Shown: positions 1 to 6,569 of the stretch, one piece after another
Layout of the letters: the number at the start of each line of letters is the position of its first letter
Position numbering within the stretch: the stretch's first letter is position 1
Origin: Methylovulum sp.
GTDB taxonomy: Bacteria > Pseudomonadota > Gammaproteobacteria > Methylococcales > Methylomonadaceae
Reading direction: 5' to 3'
Assembly: GCA_028713595.1 (NCBI GenBank)
Contig: JAQTNZ010000154.1
Location: 1-6,569 of the forward strand
DNA: 6,569 nt
Notes under the pieces: generated by a model
What the model was told of the DNA's origin: nothing
The model's input: only the letters and a program-made list of their open reading frames with translations
The model's database searches: none
Made by a program: the position numbers and the translations under genes

Positions 1-552
1 CAAAAAGGGTTCGGAGTTGCGGTCGCGGTGATAATGCTCCCATTCCCTTTTTCTGGCTGTTATCCTGGCGGGCAAGTTTAGGCCATACAAGTCGATAGTG
101 ATGGCCGCCCGTTGGCGGCAAGCGGGTTCGGCTTGTGGCGAAGGTTCCAGTTCGCCAGTTTTGCAATTGGCTATAAAATAGCGGCTGAAAGCAAAATCGT
201 CCGCATCGGGTTTCAGCAATTCTTCGGCAAACTTTTCCAATTTCTGCGCCTGACAAAGATCGCAACAAGGGAATAAATTCCACCAATCGTAAGCCAAATC
301 GGGAAATTGGCTTTTCGGGCGAAAATGCTCAACGGTTTCGCGGCTGCTAATACCCAATACTGCATCACAGAACGCACAATGTCCTTGGGTCATTGCCCGT
401 AAGCTTTCCCGTATCGCCTGATAGCATTCGGGTTTGCGCCATCGGAACGGCTGTTTAGGGTTTTTCGCCCGTGCGGCAAGGTACTCTTGTGTCCATTGCT
501 CGGCATGGCTTGCCAAACAATCGGGGGATTCAGGTCTGTCGAGTTTACGCAA
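1..552 (-). CDS. ptuB: HNH nuclease, PtuB-like (TIGR02646 type), partial; C-terminus beyond left edge
   Basis: Predicted HNH endonuclease, the likely DNA-cutting effector of the ATPase gene just upstream. I translated 184 codons before the window ends; the C-terminus is missing. Visible motifs are a zinc-binding CxxC at C59/C62, an EHFRPK box at 75-80 with the candidate catalytic H76, a WWNLFPCC segment at 90-97, and a second CxxC at C97/C100 followed by QxxK at 101-104, where the family usually has N. This order is the TIGR02646 pattern shared by Septu PtuB and the HNH subunit of Ec78-type retrons. The start is TTG at 552. An in-frame stop lies at 558-556, the next in-frame ATG is about 54 codons inside, and an AGGAG lies 7 nt upstream. 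The N-terminus MRKLDRP also looks like a family start. It overlaps the ATPase stop by 8 nt, implying coupled translation. Family assignment is firm; the role in phage defence is inferred from the pairing. Confidence 0.85.
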   Translation of the reverse strand, partial: MRKLDRPESPDCLASHAEQWTQEYLAARAKNPKQPFRWRKPECYQAIRESLRAMTQGHCAFCDAVLGISSRETVEHFRPKSQFPDLAYDWWNLFPCCDLCQAQKLEKFAEELLKPDADDFAFSRYFIANCKTGELEPSPQAEPACRQRAAITIDLYGLNLPARITARKREWEHYHRDRNSEPFL

Positions 553-1906
553 GATTTAGCTCCTGTCCGCTCATTCTGGCAATCTGGCGTAGTTCGCGGT
601 TGACAATGGCCGCCGCTTCTTCACCGCGTGCCGCCAGTTTGGCGGCGGTAGCCAATAATTCTTGCGGGGCTTGCGGATGCTGTAAAAAAGTGTCCTTAAG
701 CCGATAAAAGGTATCGAACAGGGCTTCCGTTTCCACATCAAACTCATCATCAATGCCGAACACTTCATCCAGAATTAGCCGATAACTCTTACCCGCGCTG
801 GCAGGTACGCCTTCAACAATGCCGTTGCCTTTACCCGCTTCCGGTAAGCGATACACCCAGGCATTTTCGACCGAACCCACCACGAACGGCGAATGGGTGG
901 AGACAAAAATCTGCGCGTTAGGCAACAAGGTTTGGATGGCAGGTAAAATCCGCCGTTGCCACTTAGGGTGCAAGTGAATATCAACCTCATCCAATAACAA
1001 AATGATTGGCTGGGCAAAGACATCACGCTCTTCTGCCCACGGGATCGCTTCCAAACGTAGCGACAAATCCGCCACCCAACTGATGATGGATTTTAAGCCA
1101 TCCGGCAAGCCATCAAAGCGGATAATATCGCCATTCACCCGCACGGTGACGGCCAGTGGTGAGCGTTCCAGCCTAAATTCCACGTCCATATCACAAATGT
1201 CGCGGATCAGGGTGGTGATGCGGTTTAATGCCAGGTCATAGCTTTGCGCGGCTTTGTCGTCCTTATCGGCTTTTGCCAAGGCGGTGTTAACGCGGTTATT
1301 AGCAATCCATTGCAATAATATTTGTGGGCGGACACTGCCATCGAAAGACAAGGCGGCTTCAAAAGGCGAGTTGGTAATTTCTTGAATGCCAGATAATAAA
1401 GTGTCGCGTAGGGTTCGTTGGCCGGAATAGGCAAAGGCGACATATTCAAATCGGGCTGGCGAATGTGGATTATACTGCTGGAAGCTATCCGACATTTGTT
1501 TGTATTGTCTTAATCCTATATTGCCGGATTCGCAACCGAAAAAACAACCTGTTGTAGTATCGTTAAAATAGACAGAAAAAGAACCATAACGATTTGAGCC
1601 TTGGCCATTGACAGTGTCAGAGCGTACACCGTATTGCCCCGCTTGCGCATTGAAAAGAAAATCCACACGGCTATCCTCACCGCGAAAACGGGGGCGAACA
1701 AGGCTATTACCAACATTATTAGTATGAGTATTAAAAATCTCCGCCAACGCATATAGCAAGGTGCTTTTCCCGCATCCGTTCGGGCCGGTAAACAAATGGA
1801 TTTCCGCCTTATCGGCAACCGTTATCGGCTTAAAATCAATGGCAATATCATCGAATACGCCCACTTGATGTAAAGCGAGGGCTTCGACACGGTAGGGATT
1901 GGTCAT
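545..1906 (-). CDS. ptuA: AAA/ABC-type ATPase, PtuA-like (Septu-like defence)
   Basis: A 453-residue cytoplasmic ATPase of the ABC/SMC-like AAA group. A beta-rich N-terminus (1-40) leads into a Walker A GPNGCGKST at 41-49. A divergent insert (about 60-230) follows, then a degenerate ABC-signature-like LPDGLKS at 267-273, Walker B IILLLDE at 301-307 with the glutamate E307, and an H-switch STHSPF at 336-341. The tail at 395-453 is helical and charged. This layout and length match PtuA proteins encoded upstream of TIGR02646 HNH nucleases. In characterised systems PtuA forms an ATP-bound complex that holds and controls PtuB; that role here is inference. The ATG at 1906 has an AGGAAA with 7-nt spacing, but this lies in a predicted hairpin. 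The gene begins 37 nt after hda on the same strand with no intervening terminator. No reverse transcriptase lies upstream, so a plain Septu-like pair fits better than a retron, although the far side of the HNH gene is not visible. Confidence 0.85.
   Translation of the reverse strand: MTNPYRVEALALHQVGVFDDIAIDFKPITVADKAEIHLFTGPNGCGKSTLLYALAEIFNTHTNNVGNSLVRPRFRGEDSRVDFLFNAQAGQYGVRSDTVNGQGSNRYGSFSVYFNDTTTGCFFGCESGNIGLRQYKQMSDSFQQYNPHSPARFEYVAFAYSGQRTLRDTLLSGIQEITNSPFEAALSFDGSVRPQILLQWIANNRVNTALAKADKDDKAAQSYDLALNRITTLIRDICDMDVEFRLERSPLAVTVRVNGDIIRFDGLPDGLKSIISWVADLSLRLEAIPWAEERDVFAQPIILLLDEVDIHLHPKWQRRILPAIQTLLPNAQIFVSTHSPFVVGSVENAWVYRLPEAGKGNGIVEGVPASAGKSYRLILDEVFGIDDEFDVETEALFDTFYRLKDTFLQHPQAPQELLATAAKLAARGEEAAAIVNRELRQIARMSGQELNLA
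560..564 (-). promoter_or_regulatory. Ribosome binding site that fixes the TTG start of the HNH gene
   Basis: The minus strand reads AGGAG, then 7 nt (CTAAATC), then TTG at 552. The site lies inside the last codons of the ATPase gene. It is the best argument that the HNH protein begins at this non-AUG codon. Confidence 0.7.
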
Positions 1907-1908
1907 GG

Positions 1909-1936
1909 TCAGGTTTCCTGAAAGCCCATAGGCTTT
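1909..1936 (-). promoter_or_regulatory. Two abutting hairpins over the ATPase ribosome-binding site
   Basis: On the minus strand, AAAGCC-TATG-GGCTTT (1936-1921) is a perfect 6-bp stem. It is followed at once by TCAGG-AAA-CCTGA (1921-1909), a perfect 5-bp stem with a triloop. The second contains the Shine-Dalgarno (AGGA, 1919-1916) of the ATPase gene, whose ATG is at 1906. There is no T-run after the first hairpin, so it is not a standard terminator. The pair may hold down translation initiation; the stems are seen, the function is inferred. Confidence 0.45.
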
Positions 1937-1943
1937 ATAAAGG

Positions 1944-2645
1944 TCATGGGTTATGCTGGAGTATCTTCTTCAAAAACGGCAGGGTAAGTTTGTGTTTCGC
2001 CGCTAACGAGGCATGGTCTAAGGTGTCCAGCAAATGCCAGAGCGAGGCTAAGTCGCGGCTGTAGTGCGTCAGCAAAAACCGCCCGGTCTGTTCGGAGATT
2101 TCAAAACCCATTTGGTTGGCTTTAAATATTAAGGCCTTGATGCTGTCATTTTCGGTCAAGGGCTTCAATTTTAAGGTCAGCCCCCAGTTCAGGCGGGTTT
2201 TAAGGTCAGGCAATTGGATGTCAATCGCTTGTGGCGGGCAAGAAGCCGATAATATCAGCTTATGCTCATCATTACGGTGCAGGTTGAAAAAATTGAAAAA
2301 AGCCTGTTCCCAAACCGGATCACCGGCAATATGTTCGATATTGTCCACGCAAACCAGATCAAGCTCATCCAGTTCGGTGAGTATCGCCGGATCGGGCAAG
2401 TCAATGGCGGAGGGCAGTGAAAAATAAAACGCCGCCAACTGGTGTTGATGTGCCTGATGGCAACACGCTTGCAATAAATGGCTTTTGCCCAAGCCTTTGT
2501 CACCCCAGATAAACACCTGTTGTTCACCTATGCCCGCCAGGCTTTTTTTCAGATGGTCAATAACTTCTTGATTGCCGCCAGGGAAAAAGTCGTTAAATGT
2601 CTGATTGGCTCTAAATTCAAAATTAACGGGGAGTTGTTCGGCCAT
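1944..2645 (-). CDS. hda: DnaA regulatory inactivator Hda
   Basis: Hda is a DnaA-like AAA+ protein that binds the DNA-loaded sliding clamp and stimulates ATP hydrolysis by DnaA, preventing re-initiation of replication. The 233-residue length matches the family. Visible are Walker A GDKGLGKSH (48-56, K54), Walker B LDLVCVDNIE (95-104), which closely resembles the E. coli VCIDNIE segment, sensor 1 LILSAS (130-135), and the box VII motif LPDLKTRLNWG (145-155) with the arginine finger at R151. A conserved C-terminal LTLPFLKKIL helix follows. The N-terminal QLPVNF (4-9) is a loose version of the clamp-binding QLSLPL motif. There is no clear Shine-Dalgarno; the ATG lies 2 nt after the DUF2069 stop, so translation is probably coupled. 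It ends the wrbA-DUF2069-hda string, with the Septu-like ATPase 37 nt downstream. Confidence 0.93.
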   Translation of the reverse strand: MAEQLPVNFEFRANQTFNDFFPGGNQEVIDHLKKSLAGIGEQQVFIWGDKGLGKSHLLQACCHQAHQHQLAAFYFSLPSAIDLPDPAILTELDELDLVCVDNIEHIAGDPVWEQAFFNFFNLHRNDEHKLILSASCPPQAIDIQLPDLKTRLNWGLTLKLKPLTENDSIKALIFKANQMGFEISEQTGRFLLTHYSRDLASLWHLLDTLDHASLAAKHKLTLPFLKKILQHNP

Positions 2646-2647
2646 AA

Positions 2648-3695
<1,048 letters not shown>

Positions 3696-3715
3696 ATCGC
3701 CATGCTGCAACAAAG

Positions 3716-3727
3716 GCTATAATAGCA
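3716..3727. promoter_or_regulatory. Overlapping divergent -10 elements for ubiA (+) and wrbA (-)
   Basis: The palindrome GCTAT-A-ATAGC (3716-3726) contains a perfect TATAAT on the plus strand (3718-3723). It also contains TATTAT on the minus strand (3724-3719), preceded by TGC as an extended -10. The best plus-strand -35-like hexamer, TTGGCA at 3690-3695, is 22 nt away, which is too long for a good sigma-70 site. No good minus-strand -35 was found. Starts near 3730 (plus) and 3712 (minus) would give leaders of about 45 and 100 nt. Both polymerases could not occupy this site together. Confidence 0.45.
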
Positions 3728-3760
3728 TTTTTACCTAAACTCACACGCTGAAAAAGTATC

Positions 3761-3773
3761 GGATAGGTTATCC
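3761..3773 (+). promoter_or_regulatory. Hairpin holding the ubiA ribosome-binding region
   Basis: GGATA-GGT-TATCC is a perfect 5-bp inverted repeat ending 2 nt before the ubiA ATG at 3776. The only Shine-Dalgarno-like sequence, AGG at 3765-3767, straddles its stem and loop. It may lower ubiA initiation; the fold is short and its effect is inferred. Confidence 0.35.
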
Positions 3774-3775
3774 CA

Positions 3776-4633
3776 ATGATTATCGAAAGGCTTAAGCAAT
3801 ACGCATTACTGGCACGCTTTGACCGCCCCATAGGCATCCTGATTTTATTATGGCCGACTTTATGGGCATTATGGGTTGCCAGCCATGGTAAACCTGATTT
3901 GCTGGTGCTGGCCGTATTTGTCTTGGGTGTGGTGCTGATGCGGGCGGCGGGTTGTGTCATCAACGATTATGCTGACCGTGATTTTGACCCGCATGTGGAA
4001 CGCACCAAACAGCGGCCTATCGCGGCAGGCAAAGTCACCCCCAAAGAAGCTCTGGTTGTATTTGCCGTGTTATGCCTGTGCGCCTTTGCCTTGGTTTTGC
4101 TGATGAACACCTATACCATTTTGCTGTCGTTTGCGGGCGCATTTTTGGCCGCCAGCTACCCGTTTATGAAACGTTATACACAATTGCCGCAAGCCTATTT
4201 GGGCATGGCGTTCGGGTGGGCCGTGCCGATGGCGTTTGCGGCGCAAACCAATACCATTCCAGGCGTGGCTTGGCTGTTATATTTGGCGGTGATGTTGTGG
4301 GCGTTGGTCTATGACACTATGTATGCGATGGTGGATAAGGATGATGACCTTAAGATCGGGGTCAAATCCACCGCGATTCTCTTTGGCGATTATGACCGCC
4401 AGATTATTGCCGGTTTACAAGTGATTATTATCGGCTTGCTGGTTAGGGTAGGGCAATTGGAGCAATTGCCCTGGCCTTATTATCTGGGTTTAGCCGTTGC
4501 CAGCGACTTATCGATTTATCAGCAAAAACTGATTTTTCAGCGGGAAAAAGCCCTGTGTTTTCAGGCTTTTTTAAATAATAACTGGTTTGGTATGGTGGTT
4601 TTTGTGGGTTTTCTGGTGGCTTATTGGTTTTAA
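3776..4633 (+). CDS. ubiA: 4-hydroxybenzoate polyprenyltransferase UbiA
   Basis: Inner-membrane enzyme that transfers the polyprenyl tail to 4-hydroxybenzoate, the step that commits the ring to ubiquinone synthesis. The 285-residue length is near the E. coli value of about 290. The first aspartate-rich motif, NDYADRDFD, is at 63-71, followed by [10 protein letters not shown] (76-85). The second, [13 protein letters not shown], is at 189-201, followed by [12 protein letters not shown] (203-214). These bind Mg-diphosphate. Alternating hydrophobic segments account for the multi-helix membrane fold, and the C-terminal [12 protein letters not shown] (261-272) is typical of the gammaproteobacterial enzyme. 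The ATG at 3776 gives the expected N-terminus, [20 protein letters not shown]. No ubiC lies beside it; the divergent neighbour is instead the quinone reductase wrbA. Its stop is 26 nt from the convergent toxin gene, with no clear terminator between. Confidence 0.95.
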   Translation: MIIERLKQYALLARFDRPIGILILLWPTLWALWVASHGKPDLLVLAVFVLGVVLMRAAGCVINDYADRDFDPHVERTKQRPIAAGKVTPKEALVVFAVLCLCAFALVLLMNTYTILLSFAGAFLAASYPFMKRYTQLPQAYLGMAFGWAVPMAFAAQTNTIPGVAWLLYLAVMLWALVYDTMYAMVDKDDDLKIGVKSTAILFGDYDRQIIAGLQVIIIGLLVRVGQLEQLPWPYYLGLAVASDLSIYQQKLIFQREKALCFQAFLNNNWFGMVVFVGFLVAYWF

Positions 4634-4659
4634 TTATGGCCGTGGGCGTATTTTGCACA

Positions 4660-5073
4660 TTACCATGGGTTGATTAATGTTAAATCCACTAAAAAATCAA
4701 AATCAGCTACATTACGGGTAGCAAGTGATGCTTGGTGTTGTATGGCAATAGAGGCAATTTGGGCATCTTCAACACTCATTGGCCGACCTTGCTTTTTTGC
4801 AAAGGCAATGATGCTTGCATAATGGCTGGCTGTGTTGCCATCGAATGGCAAACAGCGGTTGAAGAAGTTTGCAAAAATAAATTCGGCGGCTTTTGATAAG
4901 GTTTGTTTACGTTTGCCATCGTCTAAAATAGCAATGCCCGTTTCGATTTCGGCTTTAACGATAGCAGGAATAAATAAGTCATAGGTGTATTGCCCGTCTA
5001 ACCATCCAATAACCGCTGGATTAGGTTTTTGGCGCATTAACTCGGAAATAATGTTGGTGTCGAGCAAGATCAT
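4660..5073 (-). CDS. vapC: PIN-domain toxin, VapC/FitB family
   Basis: A 137-residue PIN-domain ribonuclease, the toxin half of a type II toxin-antitoxin pair. Known relatives cut RNA (often tRNA) with Mg2+ held by four acidic residues. Candidates here are D5 in ILLDTN, E42 in KAEIETGI, D103 in SVEDAQIASIA and D124 in TRNVADFD; all four expected positions are present, so the enzyme looks intact. The order and spacing resemble FitB-type proteins, as does the N-terminus ILLDTNIISELMR. The ATG at 5073 overlaps the antitoxin stop (ATGA, 5073-5070) and lacks a strong Shine-Dalgarno, which suggests coupled translation at a lower level than the antitoxin. It converges on ubiA with a 26-nt gap. The RNA target cannot be told from the sequence. 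Confidence 0.9.
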   Translation of the reverse strand: MILLDTNIISELMRQKPNPAVIGWLDGQYTYDLFIPAIVKAEIETGIAILDDGKRKQTLSKAAEFIFANFFNRCLPFDGNTASHYASIIAFAKKQGRPMSVEDAQIASIAIQHQASLATRNVADFDFLVDLTLINPW

Positions 5074-5327
5074 TCGGCATGTTCTGAAAAGTCAGGTGAG
5101 GGACGGGGAAGTGAGCGTTCGGGCAGTTCCAATTCCACGCCCCCAGTGAGTTCTATGATTTGCTGATGCAAATAGCTACCTAATTTTGTTTGCCTTTCGG
5201 TGGGGAACAGCGCTTGTTTAAGAATATGGCATACTTCTTCATCAATGGAACAGTTATGTTTTATGGCGTTAATTTCTAATTGGCTTTTGATTAGGTCATC
5301 AATGTTGTGAACCGTGAGTGTGCTCAT
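5070..5327 (-). CDS. vapB: Ribbon-helix-helix antitoxin, FitA/VapB type
   Basis: An 85-residue DNA-binding antitoxin predicted to neutralise the PIN toxin encoded next and to repress their shared promoter. The N-terminus has a strand (TLTVH, 3-7) followed by helices at about 9-24 and 27-41, the ribbon-helix-helix arrangement of FitA-like proteins. The C-terminal part (about 64-80), including LELPERSLPRP, is the kind of extended tail that binds the toxin. The ATG at 5327 has a good GGAG (5337-5334) 6 nt upstream; an earlier TTG at 5339 overlaps that signal and is unlikely. It overlaps the toxin start by 4 nt. The pair sits between ubiA and the formate-tetrahydrofolate ligase gene as a compact insertion without visible mobility genes. 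Confidence 0.85.
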   Translation of the reverse strand: MSTLTVHNIDDLIKSQLEINAIKHNCSIDEEVCHILKQALFPTERQTKLGSYLHQQIIELTGGVELELPERSLPRPSPDFSEHAE

Positions 5328-5352
5328 GGGAATCTCCAAAAGTTAAACATGC

Positions 5353-5361
5353 CGATTATCG
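5353..5361. promoter_or_regulatory. Short dyad upstream of the antitoxin gene, possible autoregulatory site
   Basis: CGAT-T-ATCG is a 9-bp perfect dyad 26 bp upstream of the antitoxin start. It overlaps a minus-strand GATAAT (5360-5355) that resembles a -10 box but has no good -35. TAAAC also occurs twice nearby, at 5344-5348 and 5371-5375. Such antitoxins usually bind short repeats in this position. The dyad is short enough to be chance. Confidence 0.2.
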
Positions 5362-5392
5362 TCCACAAGGTAAACTATGCGGGATGGATTAC

Positions 5393-5428
5393 AAAAAGCA
5401 AAGGCATATAGCAATATTATGCCTTTTT
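5393..5428. terminator. Bidirectional rho-independent terminator-like hairpin
   Basis: AAAGGCATA (5400-5408) and TATGCCTTT (5418-5426) form a perfect 9-bp stem with a 9-nt loop. On the plus strand the stem runs into TTTTT (5424-5428). On the minus strand it is followed by a broken T-run (TTTGCTTTTTG, ending near 5392). It is about 100 nt downstream of the ligase stop and upstream of the antitoxin gene, so its likely job is to end ligase transcription and isolate the toxin-antitoxin unit. The stem is AU-rich, so efficiency may be moderate. Confidence 0.5.
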
Positions 5429-5443
5429 CGTTGTTTGGCAACG
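5429..5443 (-). other. Small hairpin next to the terminator
   Basis: CGTTG-CCAAA-CAACG on the minus strand is a perfect 5-bp stem with a 5-nt loop, transcribed just before the terminator-like hairpin in the ligase direction. It could stabilise the transcript end or help pausing. The rest of 5444-5526 shows no gene or clear signal. Confidence 0.3.
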
Positions 5444-5526
5444 GCGATGACTCCAAACTGCTTCTATTCCGATTAAAAGTCGTATGGCATCAATAACTGA
5501 TAAAACATGGCCGTTACCATTAGGCT

Positions 5527-6569
5527 TTAAAATAGCCCGGTAATCCGCCCGTCATCATCAATATCAATACGTTCGGCGGCGGGTACTTTAGGCAGGCCGG
5601 GCATGGTCATCATGTCACCGGCGATGGCGACAATAAAGCCCGCGCCATTGGCCAGCCGGACATCGCTGATTTCTACGGTATGGCCGGATGGTGCGCCTTT
5701 GGCGCTGGGGTTGGTCGAGAAAGACATTTGGGTTTTAGCCATGCAGATCGGAAATTGGCCGTAATCGGCTTGCCATGCGCCCAATTGCGCCTTGACTTTG
5801 GCACTGGCGGTCACGGTGGCCGCACCGTATAACTTGGTGGCGATGGCTTCGATTTTTGCCCACAGGCTTAAGTTTTCATCATAGACAAAAGTAAAAGCGG
5901 GTTCGCGGTTATCAACGATAGCGACAATTTCCTGCGCCAAGCTTTCCGCACCCGCACCGCCTTGCGCCCAATGTTTGGATACAGTGCACTTTGCCCCTAG
6001 AGCAGCGCATTTGGCTTGCAACAAGGCGATTTCAGCGTCGGTGTCAAAGGTGAAGTGGTTGACGCAGACCACGCAAGGTAAGCCGTAATGGTGGGTGATG
6101 TTGTGGTAATGGCGTTCCAGATTGGCAAAGCCTTGCTCCAATGCCGCCAAGTTTTCTTGGTTGAGGGCTTCTTTAGCCACGCCACCGTGGAATTTTAACG
6201 CCCTGACCGTGGCGACCAGCACCACGGCGGAAGGCTTTAGGCCAGACATGCGGCATTTGATGTCAATAAACTTTTCGGCACCCAAATCAGCGCCAAAACC
6301 GGCTTCGGTGACGACATAATCGGCCAATTTCAATGCAGTTTTGGTGGCGGTGACGGTGTTGCAGCCGTGCGCGATATTGGCAAACGGGCCGCCGTGGATG
6401 ATGGCGATATTGTTTTCCAAGGTTTGCACCAAGTTCGGTTTGATCGCATCTTTCAACAAGGCCGCCATCGCGCCTTGGGCATTGAGGTCACGCGCATACA
6501 CAGGGGTGGTTTTGTCGGACTTATAGCCAATGACAATGCGCCCTAGGCGCTCTTTCAGATCGGCGCGGC
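5527..6569 (-). CDS. fhs: Formate-tetrahydrofolate ligase, partial; N-terminus beyond right edge
   Basis: Cytoplasmic enzyme that joins formate to tetrahydrofolate using ATP, giving 10-formyl-tetrahydrofolate for one-carbon metabolism. The window holds the last 346 residues of a family usually about 557 residues long. The frame is open to the edge: upstream of a GTG at 6501 the codons continue as [15 protein letters not shown], which is family sequence, so that GTG is internal. Diagnostic segments are [13 protein letters not shown] (6396-6358), [13 protein letters not shown] (about 6303-6265) and the family signature [12 protein letters not shown] (6216-6181). The end, [14 protein letters not shown] plus a final GLF, is the normal C-terminus. 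The ATP-binding N-terminal part is not visible. A terminator-like hairpin lies about 100 nt after the stop. The gene is absent from E. coli but occurs in many one-carbon users, which supports a methylotroph-like host only weakly. Confidence 0.95.
   Translation of the reverse strand, partial: RADLKERLGRIVIGYKSDKTTPVYARDLNAQGAMAALLKDAIKPNLVQTLENNIAIIHGGPFANIAHGCNTVTATKTALKLADYVVTEAGFGADLGAEKFIDIKCRMSGLKPSAVVLVATVRALKFHGGVAKEALNQENLAALEQGFANLERHYHNITHHYGLPCVVCVNHFTFDTDAEIALLQAKCAALGAKCTVSKHWAQGGAGAESLAQEIVAIVDNREPAFTFVYDENLSLWAKIEAIATKLYGAATVTASAKVKAQLGAWQADYGQFPICMAKTQMSFSTNPSAKGAPSGHTVEISDVRLANGAGFIVAIAGDMMTMPGLPKVPAAERIDIDDDGRITGLF

Noticed and set aside
471..707. Plus-strand open frame opposite the ATPase/HNH junction
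   Set aside because: It lies opposite two well-supported genes and its translation has no recognisable domain. It is a shadow of minus-strand coding.
545..1906. ATPase as an Ec78-type retron component
   Set aside because: No reverse transcriptase or retron RNA-like repeat lies upstream, where hda and a 37-nt gap occupy the space. It is kept only as a question for the unseen left side.
1921..1936. Hairpin after hda as a rho-independent terminator
   Set aside because: The stem is followed by CAGGAAACC rather than a T-run, and it is only 6 bp long.
5328..5399. A sigma-70 promoter for the toxin-antitoxin pair
   Set aside because: I found a GATAAT but no hexamer near the right spacing that resembles a -35; TTGTGG-17-TAACTT matches poorly and would start almost at the ribosome site.
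6499..6501. GTG at 6501 as the start of a short ligase
   Set aside because: The frame stays open upstream to the window edge and encodes recognisable ligase sequence, so this is an internal valine codon.

Overview
The window looks like the chromosome of a gammaproteobacterium. It carries Hda (the DnaA-inactivating replication regulator typical of this class and its close relatives), a gammaproteobacterial-type UbiA, and a WrbA-DUF2069-Hda gene string. The formate-tetrahydrofolate ligase would suit a one-carbon-metabolising lineage such as a type I methanotroph or methylotroph, but that placement is inference. No rRNA, tRNA, CRISPR array, transposase or integrase is visible.

Layout from left to right: (1) 1-1906, minus strand: a two-gene cassette of an ABC/SMC-like AAA ATPase (453 aa, complete) and a TIGR02646-type HNH nuclease (184 residues visible, cut by the left edge). 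They overlap by 8 nt. This is the gene order and domain pairing of the Septu (PtuA-PtuB) anti-phage system, a module also used as the effector of Ec78-type retrons. (2) 1944-3609, minus strand: wrbA, a small DUF2069 membrane protein and hda, joined by a 4-nt ATGA overlap and a 2-nt gap. The defence cassette follows hda by only 37 nt with no terminator, so it may be read through from this housekeeping operon. (3) 3610-3775: a divergent intergenic region with near-superimposed -10 elements for both directions, a 29-bp concentric dyad, and a hairpin over the ubiA ribosome-binding region. (4) 3776-4633, plus strand: ubiA, 4-hydroxybenzoate polyprenyltransferase of ubiquinone synthesis. (5) 4660-5327, minus strand: a VapBC/FitAB-type toxin-antitoxin pair with a 4-nt ATGA overlap. 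(6) 5328-5526: an intergenic region with a bidirectional terminator-like hairpin. (7) 5527-6569, minus strand: the C-terminal 346 residues of formate-tetrahydrofolate ligase, cut by the right edge.

How the parts relate: ubiA makes the quinone precursor, and WrbA, divergently transcribed from the same region, reduces quinones, so shared control is plausible. The two accessory modules (Septu-like defence and the toxin-antitoxin pair) sit at ends of housekeeping transcription units without breaking any gene. The most interesting feature is the Septu-like pair behind hda, with its ATPase start site buried in a small RNA hairpin.
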